A program made the position numbers and the translations under genes. A stretch of DNA of 64,000 bases from contig NZ_SRUZ01000010.1 in the NCBI RefSeq assembly GCF_004791165.1, forward strand, positions 186,001-250,000, given 5' to 3'. The notes beneath the pieces are model-generated. The model did no database searches. It saw nothing but the letters and a program-made list of their open reading frames with translations, and had not been told where the DNA came from. The stretch is from Mesorhizobium sp. M8A.F.Ca.ET.218.01.1.1. Lineage in GTDB: Bacteria; Pseudomonadota; Alphaproteobacteria; Rhizobiales; Rhizobiaceae. Below are positions 50,777 through 59,644 of the stretch, one piece after another (position 1 is the first letter of the stretch; each line of letters begins with the position of its first letter).

Positions 50777-51480
50777 GGTGATGGCTCCGTTGCTGACGCT
50801 TGGACGAGATCATGCTCGACCGGAAGATAGAACGACCGTGGGCACAGTCCAGACGTTCCAGCCCGGTACCGGAATGCATCGACCAGCAGCGAGCACGCTG
50901 ATGTCGCAGTAGGCATGCGCGCTCTACGACCCAGCCGGATGAGGTCGACATCAACAAGATCCTGTCTAGGCCGACGGCGCAGGAGTGTTGAAACAGCGCT
51001 GACAGTTCGACGGCTCGCTTGCGTTCATGACCCACATGCTCGGACGATCGGTTGAAACATCAACCGCGTCGTCATCCACGGGCGGAGCAGCCGCGTAGCG
51101 GCGTCGCGAAGACCCGAGGATCCATGCCGCGACCTTGGTGGCAGGTGCAGCGGAGCCCGATTCTGCACCGCTGCGGCGCCTGGAAGTCGCGGCATGGATC
51201 CTCGGGTCTGCGCCGCGTCGCTACGCTCCTTGCTTCGCCCGTGGATGACGAAGTCGGGGGCTTGGGCCAATCCCCAGATCTTGACGCACCGCTCTTCCTG
51301 CGCCAGCGTGCCGCCATGTTCGCTCGCGCGCCCGCCAACACCAAGCGACGCCGCTCCTGCATAGCGCGGAGCGGCAGGCTGATTGCGCGACGATAAATCC
51401 GGCACGATAGATCCGGTTTGTTCGTTTCCCGCCCCGCCCGCACCATCAGCCGGCGGGGTTTTCATGTATGGAGCCTTTTG
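50777..51480. other. Gene-poor stretch containing repeat A copy 2
   Basis: 704 bases between the SnoaL and GNAT genes. 50777-51069 has no convincing gene on either strand; 51070-51253 is a dispersed repeat; 51254-51480 carries the GNAT upstream region, with no clear promoter. Confidence 0.5.
51070..51253. repeat. Dispersed palindromic repeat, family A copy 2
   Basis: 184 bp sharing ends and GGATCCATGCCG / CGGCATGGATCC arms with the elements at 36307-36511 and 60678-60862. The left inner part differs (GCCGCGTAGCGGCGTCGCGAA instead of the usual GGAGCGAAGCG segment), so copies have diverged by segment replacement. Confidence 0.8.
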
Positions 51481-51966
51481 ATGATTGCCAATCCTTCCAT
51501 CCGGTTTCGGCCGGCCGAGCCTGCCGACGCCGCCGCGATCAGGGATATCGTGCGTGCCGCCTATGCCAGATGGGTGCCGGTGATCGGCCGCGAGCCGCTG
51601 CCGATGCGTGCCGATTACGACAAGGCTGTCGCCGAGCATCCGTTCGATCTCGCCGTCGAGGACGACCGCATCGTCGGCATGATCGAGACTTTGCTCGCCG
51701 ACGATCACCTGTGGGTCGAGAATGTCTGCGTTGCGCCGCAGGCGCAGGGCAGGGGCATCGGCCGGCTGCTGCTGGAGCGCGTGGAAACCAAGGCGCGCGC
51801 GGCAGGACGCGCGGAGCTCCGCCTGTTGACCAACGGCGCCTTCGAAGCCAATGTGTCGCTCTATCGCAAGCTTGGCTATACGATCGATCGGGAGGAGCCG
51901 TTCCTGAACGGAACGACGGTCTATATGAGCAAGCGGCTTGTTGGATGCCCACCAACCGGAGCGTGA
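51481..51966 (+). CDS. GNAT family N-acetyltransferase
   Basis: A 161-aa acetyltransferase with the acetyl-CoA motif QAQGRGIGRLLLERVE and the C-terminal NGAFEANVSLYRKLGYTIDREEPF segment typical for the fold. Substrate unknown. Co-directional with the ACT-like gene three bases on. ATG 51481 was chosen over 51418, which adds a non-homologous Arg-rich extension. Confidence 0.9.
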   Translation: MIANPSIRFRPAEPADAAAIRDIVRAAYARWVPVIGREPLPMRADYDKAVAEHPFDLAVEDDRIVGMIETLLADDHLWVENVCVAPQAQGRGIGRLLLERVETKARAAGRAELRLLTNGAFEANVSLYRKLGYTIDREEPFLNGTTVYMSKRLVGCPPTGA

Positions 51967-51968
51967 GG

Positions 51969-52352
51969 ATGGCTGCCAGGATCAAGCTCAAGCAACTCCC
52001 CGGCCTGTATGCGATTTCGCGGCTTCAAGCCGGTGACGGCATTCCTGCCTGGGCTGACGGACCGGGCTTCGTCAGCGTCACCAGAACCGACGACGAGCTC
52101 TCGATCACCTGCCTTCAGGATCGCGTGCCGGATGCCGTCAAGCACGATCGCGACTGGGTCGCCTTCAAGTTGCAGGGGCCGTTTGCGTTCGACGAAACCG
52201 GCATTGTGCTGTCCGTCATCAGGCCGCTGTCGGAAAACGGTTTGGGCATCTTCCTGGTATCGACCTTCGATGGCGACCACCTGCTGGTGAAAGCGACAGA
52301 CGAGCCCGCGGCTAGAGGATTTCTGGGCGAAGCCGGGCATACGCTGCTCTAG
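51969..52352 (+). CDS. ACT domain-containing protein (CASTOR/ACT_7 type)
   Basis: A 127-aa protein composed of two small ACT-like folds: LKQLPGLYAISRLQAG...FVSVTRTDDELSITCLQDRVP and FKLQGPFAFDETGIVLSVIRPLSENGLGIFLVSTFDGDHLLVK. Members are thought to bind amino acids allosterically. RBS GTGAGG is inside the GNAT stop region, so translation is coupled; together they may form an amino-acid-responsive acetyltransferase unit. Confidence 0.85.
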   Translation: MAARIKLKQLPGLYAISRLQAGDGIPAWADGPGFVSVTRTDDELSITCLQDRVPDAVKHDRDWVAFKLQGPFAFDETGIVLSVIRPLSENGLGIFLVSTFDGDHLLVKATDEPAARGFLGEAGHTLL

Positions 52353-52517
52353 GCAGCTCATCGCCGGCCGCTGATCAACGATTGGCGCTCTGGCTCAATC
52401 CCTGGCGCGCTGGCTCAACCATTTCTGGGGTTGCGTTTGACAGCGCCGTTCGCGCATCGTTATTTCTAGCCCGATATCACGGCCGGACCGGCCATGCGGC
52501 ACTCCCAGGGAGAAACC

Positions 52518-53951
52518 ATGTCACACGATCTGCAGTTCTATATCGATGGCGCGTGGGTCGATCCTGTGGTGCCCAACACGCTCGACGTCATCGATCCGTC
52601 GAATGAAGACGCCTTCGCGCAGATCTCGCTCGGCTCCAAGGCCGATGTCGACAAGGCGGTGGCCGCCGCCAAGCGCGCCTTCAACACATACGGCTTCATC
52701 TCTGTCGAGGAGCGCCTCGATATCCTCAACCGCGTTATCGAGATCTACAAAAAGCGCAGCAAGGACCTGGCGCTCGCCGTATCGCGCGAGATGGGCGCGC
52801 CGCGCCAGATGGCGCTCGACAGCCAGGTGGGCGTCGGTCTCGCGCATTTGCAGAAGATGGCCGAGACGCTGAAGAATTTCCAGTTCCGCCATGTCAAGGG
52901 CAACCATCTCGTGGTCAAGGAGCCGATCGGCGTCGTCGGCCTGATCACGCCGTGGAACTGGCCGCTGAACCAGATCACCTGCAAGGTGGGTCCGGCACTC
53001 GCCGCCGGCTGCACCATGGTGCTGAAGCCGTCCGAAATCGCGCCGCTCGACGCCATCATCTTCGCCGAGATCATCGACGAGGCCGGCTTGCCGAAAGGCG
53101 TGTTCAACCTCGTCAACGGCGACGGCCCAGGCGTCGGCCAGGCGCTGTCCAGCCACCCCGACATCGACATGATGTCGTTCACCGGTTCGACCCGGGCCGG
53201 CATATTGGTGGCCAAGGCGGCCGCCGACACCGTCAAGCGCGTGCATCAGGAGCTTGGCGGCAAGTCGGCCAACATCCTGTTTCCGGATGTCGACCTCGCC
53301 ACCGCCGTCAGCAAGGGGGTCGCCGGCTGCTTCGGCAACAGCGGCCAGTCCTGCAACGCGCCGACCCGCATGTTCGTGCCGCGCGACCGCCACGACGAGG
53401 CCGCGGGATACGCCAAGGTCGCGGCTGAAAAATTCACCGTCGGCCCGGCCGACGGCGCCAACACCAGGCTCGGCCCTGTCGTCAGCCAGGTCCAGTTCGA
53501 CAAGATCCAGGACCTGATCCAGAGCGGCATCGACGAGGGTGCGACGCTGGTTGCCGGCGGCCCCGGCCGTCCTGCCGAACTCAACCGCGGCTACTATGTC
53601 AGGCCGACCGTGTTCGCCGACGTCACCCACGACATGCGCATCGCGCGCGAAGAGGTTTTTGGCCCGGTGCTGGCGATCCTGCCCTACGACACGGTCGAGC
53701 AGGCGGTCCAGCAGGCCAACGATACCGTCTACGGCCTTGCCTCCTACATCCAGGCCAAGGACCTGCAGAAGGCCCGCGACGTGGCGGCGCGCATGCGCTC
53801 GGGCAATGTCTACATCAACTATCCCCAATGGGACGCCGGCCTGCCCTTCGGCGGCTACAAGCAGTCCGGTAACGGCCGCGAATATGCCGAATACGGGCTC
53901 GAGGATTTCCTCGAGATCAAGGGCATCGCGGGCTATGAGGCGGCGGAGTAG
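52518..53951 (+). CDS. Aldehyde dehydrogenase family protein
   Basis: A 477-aa NAD(P)-dependent aldehyde dehydrogenase. Catalytic residues are Glu245 (HQELGGKSANI) and Cys279 (NSGQSCNAPTRM), 34 apart as in the family; the Rossmann GSTRAG turn lies just before. Cytoplasmic, no signal. ATG 52518 follows GGGAG. Single gene; substrate not inferable from the sequence or neighbours. Similar to betaine-aldehyde/DhaS-like group. Confidence 0.93.
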   Translation: MSHDLQFYIDGAWVDPVVPNTLDVIDPSNEDAFAQISLGSKADVDKAVAAAKRAFNTYGFISVEERLDILNRVIEIYKKRSKDLALAVSREMGAPRQMALDSQVGVGLAHLQKMAETLKNFQFRHVKGNHLVVKEPIGVVGLITPWNWPLNQITCKVGPALAAGCTMVLKPSEIAPLDAIIFAEIIDEAGLPKGVFNLVNGDGPGVGQALSSHPDIDMMSFTGSTRAGILVAKAAADTVKRVHQELGGKSANILFPDVDLATAVSKGVAGCFGNSGQSCNAPTRMFVPRDRHDEAAGYAKVAAEKFTVGPADGANTRLGPVVSQVQFDKIQDLIQSGIDEGATLVAGGPGRPAELNRGYYVRPTVFADVTHDMRIAREEVFGPVLAILPYDTVEQAVQQANDTVYGLASYIQAKDLQKARDVAARMRSGNVYINYPQWDAGLPFGGYKQSGNGREYAEYGLEDFLEIKGIAGYEAAE

Positions 53952-53980
53952 TTCTTTGGCCGCAGCGTAGCTGGAGAGGG

Positions 53981-54168
53981 GCCGGCGCCGCCCCTCATCT
54001 GCCTGCCGGCATCTTCTCCCCCTATAGTGACGGGAGAAGGACGCTTTCGCGGATGATTTCGCCAATCTCCGGCATTGCGAAGGCGGCGCCGGCATTGCGG
54101 CCTGCATCTTTCTCCCCGTCACTATACGGGGAGAAATGTCCGGCAGGACAATGAGGGGCGGCGCCGAC
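53981..54168. repeat. Dispersed palindromic repeat, family B copy
   Basis: 188 bp with outer arms GCCGGCGCCGCCCCTCAT and ATGAGGGGCGGCGCCGAC and inner arms around CTATAGTGACGGGAGAA / CCCGTCACTATACGGGGAG. Related to 59790-59970 and, with different ends, 44057-44222. It fills most of the 332-bp gap before the Xre-RES operon. Non-coding. Confidence 0.75.
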
Positions 54169-54232
54169 CTCGGCGATTAGCGGTCTCGGTCACAAGGCCC
54201 ACACTGATATGCTCAGCCATACCCCCCCATCC

Positions 54233-54267
54233 TTGCCAATTGGCAGATACATGCTATATATCTGCCA
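54233..54267 (+). promoter_or_regulatory. Promoter and operator of the Xre-RES operon
   Basis: TTGCCA (54233-54238) and TATATA (54255-54260) form a good promoter with 16-base spacing. Two dyads overlap it: TGCCAATTGGCA at 54234-54245 and TGGCAGATA-N9-TATCTGCCA at 54241-54267. This suits autorepression by the antitoxin, which carries the DNA-binding domain. Confidence 0.65.
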
Positions 54268-54283
54268 TTAGCGAGGTCTAAAC

Positions 54284-54694
54284 ATGCAGCTTCAAGCCAT
54301 CACCACGACGCCGGCCGCGGTCGGCTCAGCCATATCGGATGAAGAGGCCGGTGCGCTGGCGCGCTCCACGGTCAATCTGTTCAAGGCCTGGAACCTCACC
54401 GACTTCGAGGCCTGCGTGCTGCTTGGCGGCATTTCGGCCCGCACCTGGGCGCGGTGGAAGGAAGGCGGCATCGGCCGGATCGACCGCGACCTGCGCACCC
54501 GCATGGCGCATCTGATGGGCATCCACAAGGGGCTGCGCTACCTCTTCACCGAGCCGGCGCGCGGCTATGCCTGGATCCGCAAGCCCAATGCCACTTTCGG
54601 CGGGCAGTCGGCGCTCGACCTGATGCTGCGCGGCGACATCTCCGATCTCGCGGCGATGCGCGAATGGCTCGACGCGGAGCGTGGTGCATGGTGA
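54284..54694 (+). CDS. Xre/MbcA/ParS family antitoxin
   Basis: A 136-aa antitoxin of the COG5642 type. N-terminal helix-turn-helix (FKAWNLTDFEACVLLGGISARTWARWKEG) and C-terminal DUF2384 part (GIHKGLRYLFTEPARGYAWIRKPNATFGGQSALDLML) that binds and inhibits the RES toxin. Overlaps the toxin gene by seven bases. Behind a double-dyad promoter, probably autoregulated. Confidence 0.92.
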   Translation: MQLQAITTTPAAVGSAISDEEAGALARSTVNLFKAWNLTDFEACVLLGGISARTWARWKEGGIGRIDRDLRTRMAHLMGIHKGLRYLFTEPARGYAWIRKPNATFGGQSALDLMLRGDISDLAAMREWLDAERGAW

Positions 54695-55386
54695 GTGGAC
54701 TGGCGGTCCGTCGCCGCGTCCACTGGCCACAGACCTATCGCATCATCCGCTCCATCCATCCGCCGATCGACCTGTTCGAGGATATTGCCGACCCGCGCGA
54801 CTGGGAGGCGCTGGCCGCCGTCGAGGAGAAGACCAACCCGCGCATCCGGCTCGAGTTCGGCGATCTCGGCAAGGTGCCGGCCGCAAGGCGGGTTTCCGGT
54901 CCGGGCGCCAGCTTCGTCATGGCGCCTTTCGTGCATTGCTCGACCTTGCGGCCCGGCCGCTTCTCGGACGGCAGCTACGGCATCTATTATGCCGGCGACA
55001 GCGAGGACGTGGCGCTCGCCGAAACCATCCACCATCACCAGAAATTCATGCGCGCGACCAACGAGGCGCCGGGCTGGACGGCCGATTTCCGCGTGCTGAT
55101 CGGCAGCGTCGACCGCGACCTCGACGACGTCAACGCGGTACCCGGCGTGCTCGACCCGGACGACTACACGGCGTCGCAGGCGGAAGGGCGGGCGCTGCGG
55201 GCCTCGGGAAGCGACGGGCTGGTGTGGAACAGCGTGCGCATGCCGGACGGGGAGTGTATCGGCATCTTTTGGCCCGACGTCATCGGTGTCCCGGTCCAGG
55301 GCCGCCACTACAGTTACCACTGGGACGGCGGCCGCGTCGACTTCGTGCGCCAGCACGACACCGGCAAGGTGCTCGAAGTGGTGTGA
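54688..55386 (+). CDS. RES domain toxin
   Basis: A 232-aa RES-domain protein: RIIRSIHPP near the N-terminus, then FSDGSYGIYYAGDSEDVALAETIHHHQKF and a late SDGLVWNSVR with the RES-type polar residues Arg, Glu, Ser. RES toxins degrade NAD+ in related systems (MbcT type). It is longer than the typical 150-180 aa, mainly at both ends. ATG 54688 overlaps the antitoxin stop. Confidence 0.9.
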   Translation: MVSGLAVRRRVHWPQTYRIIRSIHPPIDLFEDIADPRDWEALAAVEEKTNPRIRLEFGDLGKVPAARRVSGPGASFVMAPFVHCSTLRPGRFSDGSYGIYYAGDSEDVALAETIHHHQKFMRATNEAPGWTADFRVLIGSVDRDLDDVNAVPGVLDPDDYTASQAEGRALRASGSDGLVWNSVRMPDGECIGIFWPDVIGVPVQGRHYSYHWDGGRVDFVRQHDTGKVLEVV

Positions 55387-55407
55387 GCAGGGCAGGGCGG
55401 CTTGTCC

Positions 55408-56280
55408 TCACGCCAACGCCGCCGCCAGCAGTTTCGCCTGCGGCGTCAGCGCCTCGAAGCGGCGGGCGCACAGATTGAGCTGGCGCGTGGCCCAGTCATC
55501 GCCGAGCCGCAGGCTGCGCAGCGTGCGGGCCGAACGGCGCGCCGCACTTTCGGGCACGATGGCGATGCCGGCGCCTTGCGAGACCAGCCGGCAGACATTG
55601 TCGAGGCCGGGCACGCGGATGCGGAAGTGCAGGTGGCCACCGAGCCTGGCGGCCTGGCGGGTGATGTGCTCCTGCAAGGGATGGCCGGCGCTCAAGCCGA
55701 CGAAGGCTTCGCCGAGAAGGTCGGCAAGGCTGGCGGTCTGGCCTTCGAGGCCGGGCCTGTTCCGCGCCGTAATCACCACCAGGCGGTCGACGAAGAACGG
55801 TTTTTGCTCGAGATGCGAAAGGCCGGCCCAGGTCGCGGCGATGCCAAGATCGGCGGCACCGTTCGCCACCGCCTCGGCGATCTCATGGCTGGGGCGTTCG
55901 TCGAGCTCGATGTCGATCCCGGGATGCGCGACCAGGAAGGCCGGCAGCGTGTCGCGCAGGAGTTCGCTGGTCGCCGCCGTGTTGGCCATCAGCCGTATGC
56001 GGGCGCGCAGGCCCGTGGCATAGGTACCGAGGTCGCCGGCCATCGCCTCGATCTGGTTCTGCACCGCGCGCGCATGGTGGAGCAGCGCCTGTCCGGCCGC
56101 CGTCGGCACCACGCCGCGCCGGCGCCGCTCCAGAAGCGGCGCGCCGAGGCTTTCCTCCATGCCCTTGATGCGCGCGCTGGCCGAGGCCAGCGCCAGGCCG
56201 GCGAGTTCGGCGCCATGGGTGATGCTGCCGCGTTCGGCCACCAGCAGGAACAGCCTGAGATCGGTGAGGTCGAAGCGCAT
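55408..56280 (-). CDS. LysR family transcriptional regulator
   Basis: A 290-aa LysR protein: HTH in LRLFLLVAERGSITHGAELAGLALASASARIKGMEESLGAPLLER and a substrate-binding domain. ATG 56280 is preceded by GGGAGCGAGAA. Convergent with the RES gene by 21 bases and divergent from the small secreted protein and TauE/SafE genes, which are its likely targets. Confidence 0.92.
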   Translation of the reverse strand: MRFDLTDLRLFLLVAERGSITHGAELAGLALASASARIKGMEESLGAPLLERRRRGVVPTAAGQALLHHARAVQNQIEAMAGDLGTYATGLRARIRLMANTAATSELLRDTLPAFLVAHPGIDIELDERPSHEIAEAVANGAADLGIAATWAGLSHLEQKPFFVDRLVVITARNRPGLEGQTASLADLLGEAFVGLSAGHPLQEHITRQAARLGGHLHFRIRVPGLDNVCRLVSQGAGIAIVPESAARRSARTLRSLRLGDDWATRQLNLCARRFEALTPQAKLLAAALA

Positions 56281-56404
56281 TTCTCGCTCCCGCAAATCGT
56301 GTCGTGCCAGGCTCAGCCTTCGTTCACGCCGAAGGCTGGCAGCGCAACTTCCACATTGTGGGCGGCCCGCATGTCAGTCAAATCATTTGCGACGGAGATA
56401 AGCT

Positions 56405-56608
56405 ATGCGTGAAAAAACATCAGGCCGGCAAGGGCTAGGCATTCTTGAAAGCGCAGCGATCGTGCTGGCGATCGCGGTGGCCTCGCTTGCCATGGCGCAA
56501 GCGCAGCCTGGTTCGCAGGGATGCGCCGTGGCGGCGGCTTCCGTCAGCCGCGATGCCGTGCCGGCAAGCCCGGATGCCGAGGCGACGGACATGTTGTTGC
56601 ATGATTGA
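56405..56608 (+). CDS. Small hypothetical exported protein
   Basis: A 67-aa product with a basic N-terminus, one hydrophobic segment (ILESAAIVLAIAVASLAMAQA) that looks like a signal peptide or anchor, then a short Ala-rich tail with one Cys. RBS GGAG at about nine bases. It sits between the LysR gene and the TauE/SafE gene. No homology known to me; short length makes it uncertain. Confidence 0.45.
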   Translation: MREKTSGRQGLGILESAAIVLAIAVASLAMAQAQPGSQGCAVAAASVSRDAVPASPDAEATDMLLHD

Positions 56609-56652
56609 CCGGATTGGCATGCTCGAGTTCCATCCATAATGAACGTCCATCC

Positions 56653-57408
56653 ATGCTAAGCGCCGGGGCCGTCGCCTTCATCGGCGCCGTTTTTCTCGCC
56701 GCCGGCCTCGTCAAGGGCGTCGTCGGCATGGGGCTGCCGACCGTGGCGATGGGCCTGCTGGCGGCGGCCATGCCGCCGGTTGAGGCCGCCGCCTTGCTGT
56801 TGATTCCGTCGCTGGTCACCAATCTGTGGCAGTTGTTCACCGGTCCATCCTTCCGCGGGCTCTGGAAACGGCTGTGGACGATGATGGCCGGTGTCGTCGT
56901 CGGCACCGTGACTGGCGCCGGCCTGCTGACCGGCGCACACACGATGATCGCCTCGGCCGGGCTTGGCGCCGCGCTGATGCTCTACGCGCTTGTCGGCCTG
57001 GCCAAGGCCGGCTTCACCACGCCGGCGCGCCACGAGGCCTGGATATCGCCGCTGGTCGGCGTGGCGACCGGGCTGGTCACCGGCGCCACCGGCGTTTTCG
57101 TCATTCCGGCGGTGCCATATCTGCAATCGTTGCGGTTGGACCGGGAAGACCTGATCCAGGCGCTTGGCCTCTCCTTCACCGTATCGACCTTGGCCCTCGG
57201 CTTCGGACTGTTCAGGGCCGGCGCGCTTGCCTCGCCGACGGCGCAATTGACGGGGTCGGTGCTGGCCCTGGCGCCGGCGCTGGCCGGCATGGTGGTCGGC
57301 CAGGCGCTGCGCCAAAGGATGAGCGTCGAGACTTTTCGCACGGTGTTCTTCGCCGGCTTGCTGGCGCTCGGGGCCTATCTTGCGTTGGAGGCTGCGCTGC
57401 AGGGCTAG
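56653..57408 (+). CDS. TauE/SafE family sulfite exporter-like permease
   Basis: A 251-aa permease of about eight membrane segments: AGLVKGVVGMGLPTVAMGLL early, and VGVATGLVTGATGVFVIPAVPYLQSLRLDREDLIQALGLSF later, the two matching repeats of the family. Exports or imports organosulfonates, sulfite or sulfur compounds in characterised relatives. ATG 56653 is preferred; an earlier in-frame start lacks a hydrophobic continuation. LysR at 55408-56280 is the likely regulator. Confidence 0.9.
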   Translation: MLSAGAVAFIGAVFLAAGLVKGVVGMGLPTVAMGLLAAAMPPVEAAALLLIPSLVTNLWQLFTGPSFRGLWKRLWTMMAGVVVGTVTGAGLLTGAHTMIASAGLGAALMLYALVGLAKAGFTTPARHEAWISPLVGVATGLVTGATGVFVIPAVPYLQSLRLDREDLIQALGLSFTVSTLALGFGLFRAGALASPTAQLTGSVLALAPALAGMVVGQALRQRMSVETFRTVFFAGLLALGAYLALEAALQG

Positions 57409-57471
57409 TCTAAAAAAGCCAGCCCCAAAACCTCTTTCGAGTGTTTCGGCGGGGCCCGGCATTTTGGAGGA

Positions 57472-58047
57472 TCAAGCGGTGCGCTTGCGTGCCTGCATGA
57501 CGCTCAGCCATATGGCCGAGACGAGAAAATAGAAGGCGCCGAACGCGGCATAGGGCGCGATATCGGTGATGCCGGGCGTCGCGGCGCCGATCGCCTGTTT
57601 GATGAAGAAGCCGCCGGCAAGCGCCGACTGCGCACCGCTCAGCACCATCGCCCATTGCGCGCCCGCCCGCCAACGGCGCACGCCGGTGGCGAGCTGGAAC
57701 AGGCCGGAGAGAATGGCCCATGCCCCGAACACCGCCAGGACCGCGTGCGGGCCCTGTCCAAGGGCGATGAAGACCGTGATCGCCGTGATCGTGCTGACCG
57801 CCGCGTTGAGCGCCTGGCTGGGATTGGCCTTCAGGCCGCCGCTGCGCTGCGCGTCCAGAACATTGGCGATCGCGTCCCAGGCGGGGTAGGCGACCAGCAG
57901 TATCGCCGCGACCGGCGGCGCGCTTTTGCCAAGGGTGAAGGCCGCCGCCACCCACGCGACCGAAAAGCCGGCGCGGAGGAAATAATATGACTTCAGCCAC
58001 TGCGATGCGGCAACGCCGCTGGGCGCCTGGATGGTTTGAGTGCTCAT
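57472..58047 (-). CDS. DUF308/HdeD-like membrane protein
   Basis: A 191-aa protein with about six hydrophobic segments (AVWVAAAFTLG, VAAILLVAYPAWDAIANVL, AVLAVFGAWAILSGLFQLATGVRRW, and others), matching the DUF308/HdeD type. No enzymatic signature. Divergent from the AraC-type regulator, which may control it. Convergent with the TauE/SafE gene. Confidence 0.78.
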   Translation of the reverse strand: MSTQTIQAPSGVAASQWLKSYYFLRAGFSVAWVAAAFTLGKSAPPVAAILLVAYPAWDAIANVLDAQRSGGLKANPSQALNAAVSTITAITVFIALGQGPHAVLAVFGAWAILSGLFQLATGVRRWRAGAQWAMVLSGAQSALAGGFFIKQAIGAATPGITDIAPYAAFGAFYFLVSAIWLSVMQARKRTA

Positions 58048-58200
58048 TGGAACGTCCTGTCTTGTTGGATGGCCCGAGGCTGAGAGGCGGCGGGTTGACC
58101 CGCTTGATCACGCCCTCAGGGTTGGATGATTGGAACAGCCCATTCTCGCGCCCTCGGCGCGGGAATGGCTTTGCGCCAAGGCGAAAACAGCGCATAATCA

Positions 58201-59160
58201 ATGGGAATGCGCTATCCTTGCCAAGGAATGTATGAGAACCGGTCGGCCATATCCATGATTGAATCGCCTGAAAACTTGACCATTCTTCCGGATGGAGGGC
58301 CGCGTGCGGGTGTCTCCGGCGACCTTCTCTCGCATGTGCTGGCGCAGATCAGGCTTACCGGCGACGAGGTCTTTTCACGCACGCTGGCGGAGGCGGAGCA
58401 ACTCGATCTCGACGAGGGGCAGGCTCATATCGTCGTGGTGACCGCCGGCGCGCTGCGCATGGAGAGCGAGGACCAGGCCGCCGCCGTCATCGAGGCCGGC
58501 GACCTCGTGCTGCTGCCTCGCGGTCCCGGCGCGTCGCGGCTGGTGGCGTCGCATCCGCGCGTGGCGATCGTCGTCTGCCGCTTCTGGTTCGATCCGGACA
58601 GCCTGCGGGGGATGATCTTCGCCTTGCCGCACTGCATTCACATCCAGCGTGCCCAGGGGGCAGGGTGGGTCGATGGAATGCTGCCGTTCCTGATGGTCGA
58701 AACCAGCGGCGCCCAGCCGGGTGCTGCCTTGATGATTTCCCGCATCATCGATCTCATGGTCATCCGCACCTTGCGCAGCTGGGTGCATGAAGGGCACGCG
58801 ACGGGCTGGCTCGGCGGGCTTTCCGATGCCCGCATCGCCCGTTCCCTGAAGGCCATCCACGAAAGGCCGCTGCAGCGGTGGAGCATCAATGAACTGGCCG
58901 ACAAGGCCGGCATGTCACGTTCGAGCTTCTGCGAGCGCTTCGCCGCGCTCGTCGGGCGTTCACCGCTGCGCTACCAGAATGAATGGCGCCTGGGCCTGGC
59001 CCGCGATCTGCTGGCCAGGCGGGACGCGCGCGTGGGCGAGATCGGCTTGCGCATCGGCTACGAATCCGAAGCCGCCTTCAGCCGGGCCTACAAACAGCTC
59101 TTCGGGCACCCGCCACGGGTTGAATATGCGCTGACGAATGAACCCGGCAAGCAGCCCTGA
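58201..59160 (+). CDS. AraC family regulator with cupin-like domain
   Basis: A 319-aa regulator at most. Residues 20-190 form an AraC-type beta domain (cupin_6 pattern, EAGDLVLLPRGP), and the C-terminus has two HTHs (WSINELADKAGMSRSSFCERFAALVGRSPLRYQNEWRLGLA; VGEIGLRIGYESEAAFSRAYKQLFGHPP). The start is uncertain: ATG 58201, ATG 58228 or ATG 58255, where the protein would begin MIESPENLTIL. Divergent from the DUF308-like membrane protein, its probable target. Confidence 0.9.
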   Translation: MGMRYPCQGMYENRSAISMIESPENLTILPDGGPRAGVSGDLLSHVLAQIRLTGDEVFSRTLAEAEQLDLDEGQAHIVVVTAGALRMESEDQAAAVIEAGDLVLLPRGPGASRLVASHPRVAIVVCRFWFDPDSLRGMIFALPHCIHIQRAQGAGWVDGMLPFLMVETSGAQPGAALMISRIIDLMVIRTLRSWVHEGHATGWLGGLSDARIARSLKAIHERPLQRWSINELADKAGMSRSSFCERFAALVGRSPLRYQNEWRLGLARDLLARRDARVGEIGLRIGYESEAAFSRAYKQLFGHPPRVEYALTNEPGKQP

Positions 59161-59194
59161 CCGGCGGCATTTTTTAAAAAGTGAGGTGCGGGAC

Positions 59195-59644
59195 CTACCG
59201 CACCACCAGCACCGGGATCTCGGTGTAGGACAGCACCTCCGCCGTCTGGCTGCCCAGAAGCAGCCTGCCCAGCCCGCGGCGGCCATGCGAGGCCATGACG
59301 ATCAGGTCGCAGTCTTGCGCCTTGGACAATTCCAGGATCGCTTCGGCGGGCCGTTTGTCCTCGACATGGACCAGTTTGGCGGAGACGCCGGCGGCATCTG
59401 CGGATGCCTTGCATTTGTCGAGCACTTCCCTGCCATAGCGGCGCGATTCTTCCTGGAAGACGGCCAGTTCATCGCCGGCGGCATAGCCGGCCATGGCGCC
59501 GCCCCAGGCGAAGATCGGGAATTGTTCCGAAACGGTGACGAAGGTGACGGCGGCGCCGAGGTCCTTGGCCAAAATGAGGCCCTGGGCGACGCCCTTGCCG
59601 GCCAGTTCCGAGCCGTCGGTGGCGATGAGCAGATGTTTGTACAT
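59195..59644 (-). CDS. Universal stress protein (UspA family)
   Basis: A 149-aa single USP domain. LLIATDGSELAGKGVAQGLILAKDL at the N-terminus and the ATP-binding end IVMASHGRRGLGRLLLGSQTAEVLSY match the ATP-binding UspFG/MJ0577 branch. Likely a stress or starvation protein. Ends 34 bases past the AraC gene, convergent. Confidence 0.9.
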   Translation of the reverse strand: MYKHLLIATDGSELAGKGVAQGLILAKDLGAAVTFVTVSEQFPIFAWGGAMAGYAAGDELAVFQEESRRYGREVLDKCKASADAAGVSAKLVHVEDKRPAEAILELSKAQDCDLIVMASHGRRGLGRLLLGSQTAEVLSYTEIPVLVVR

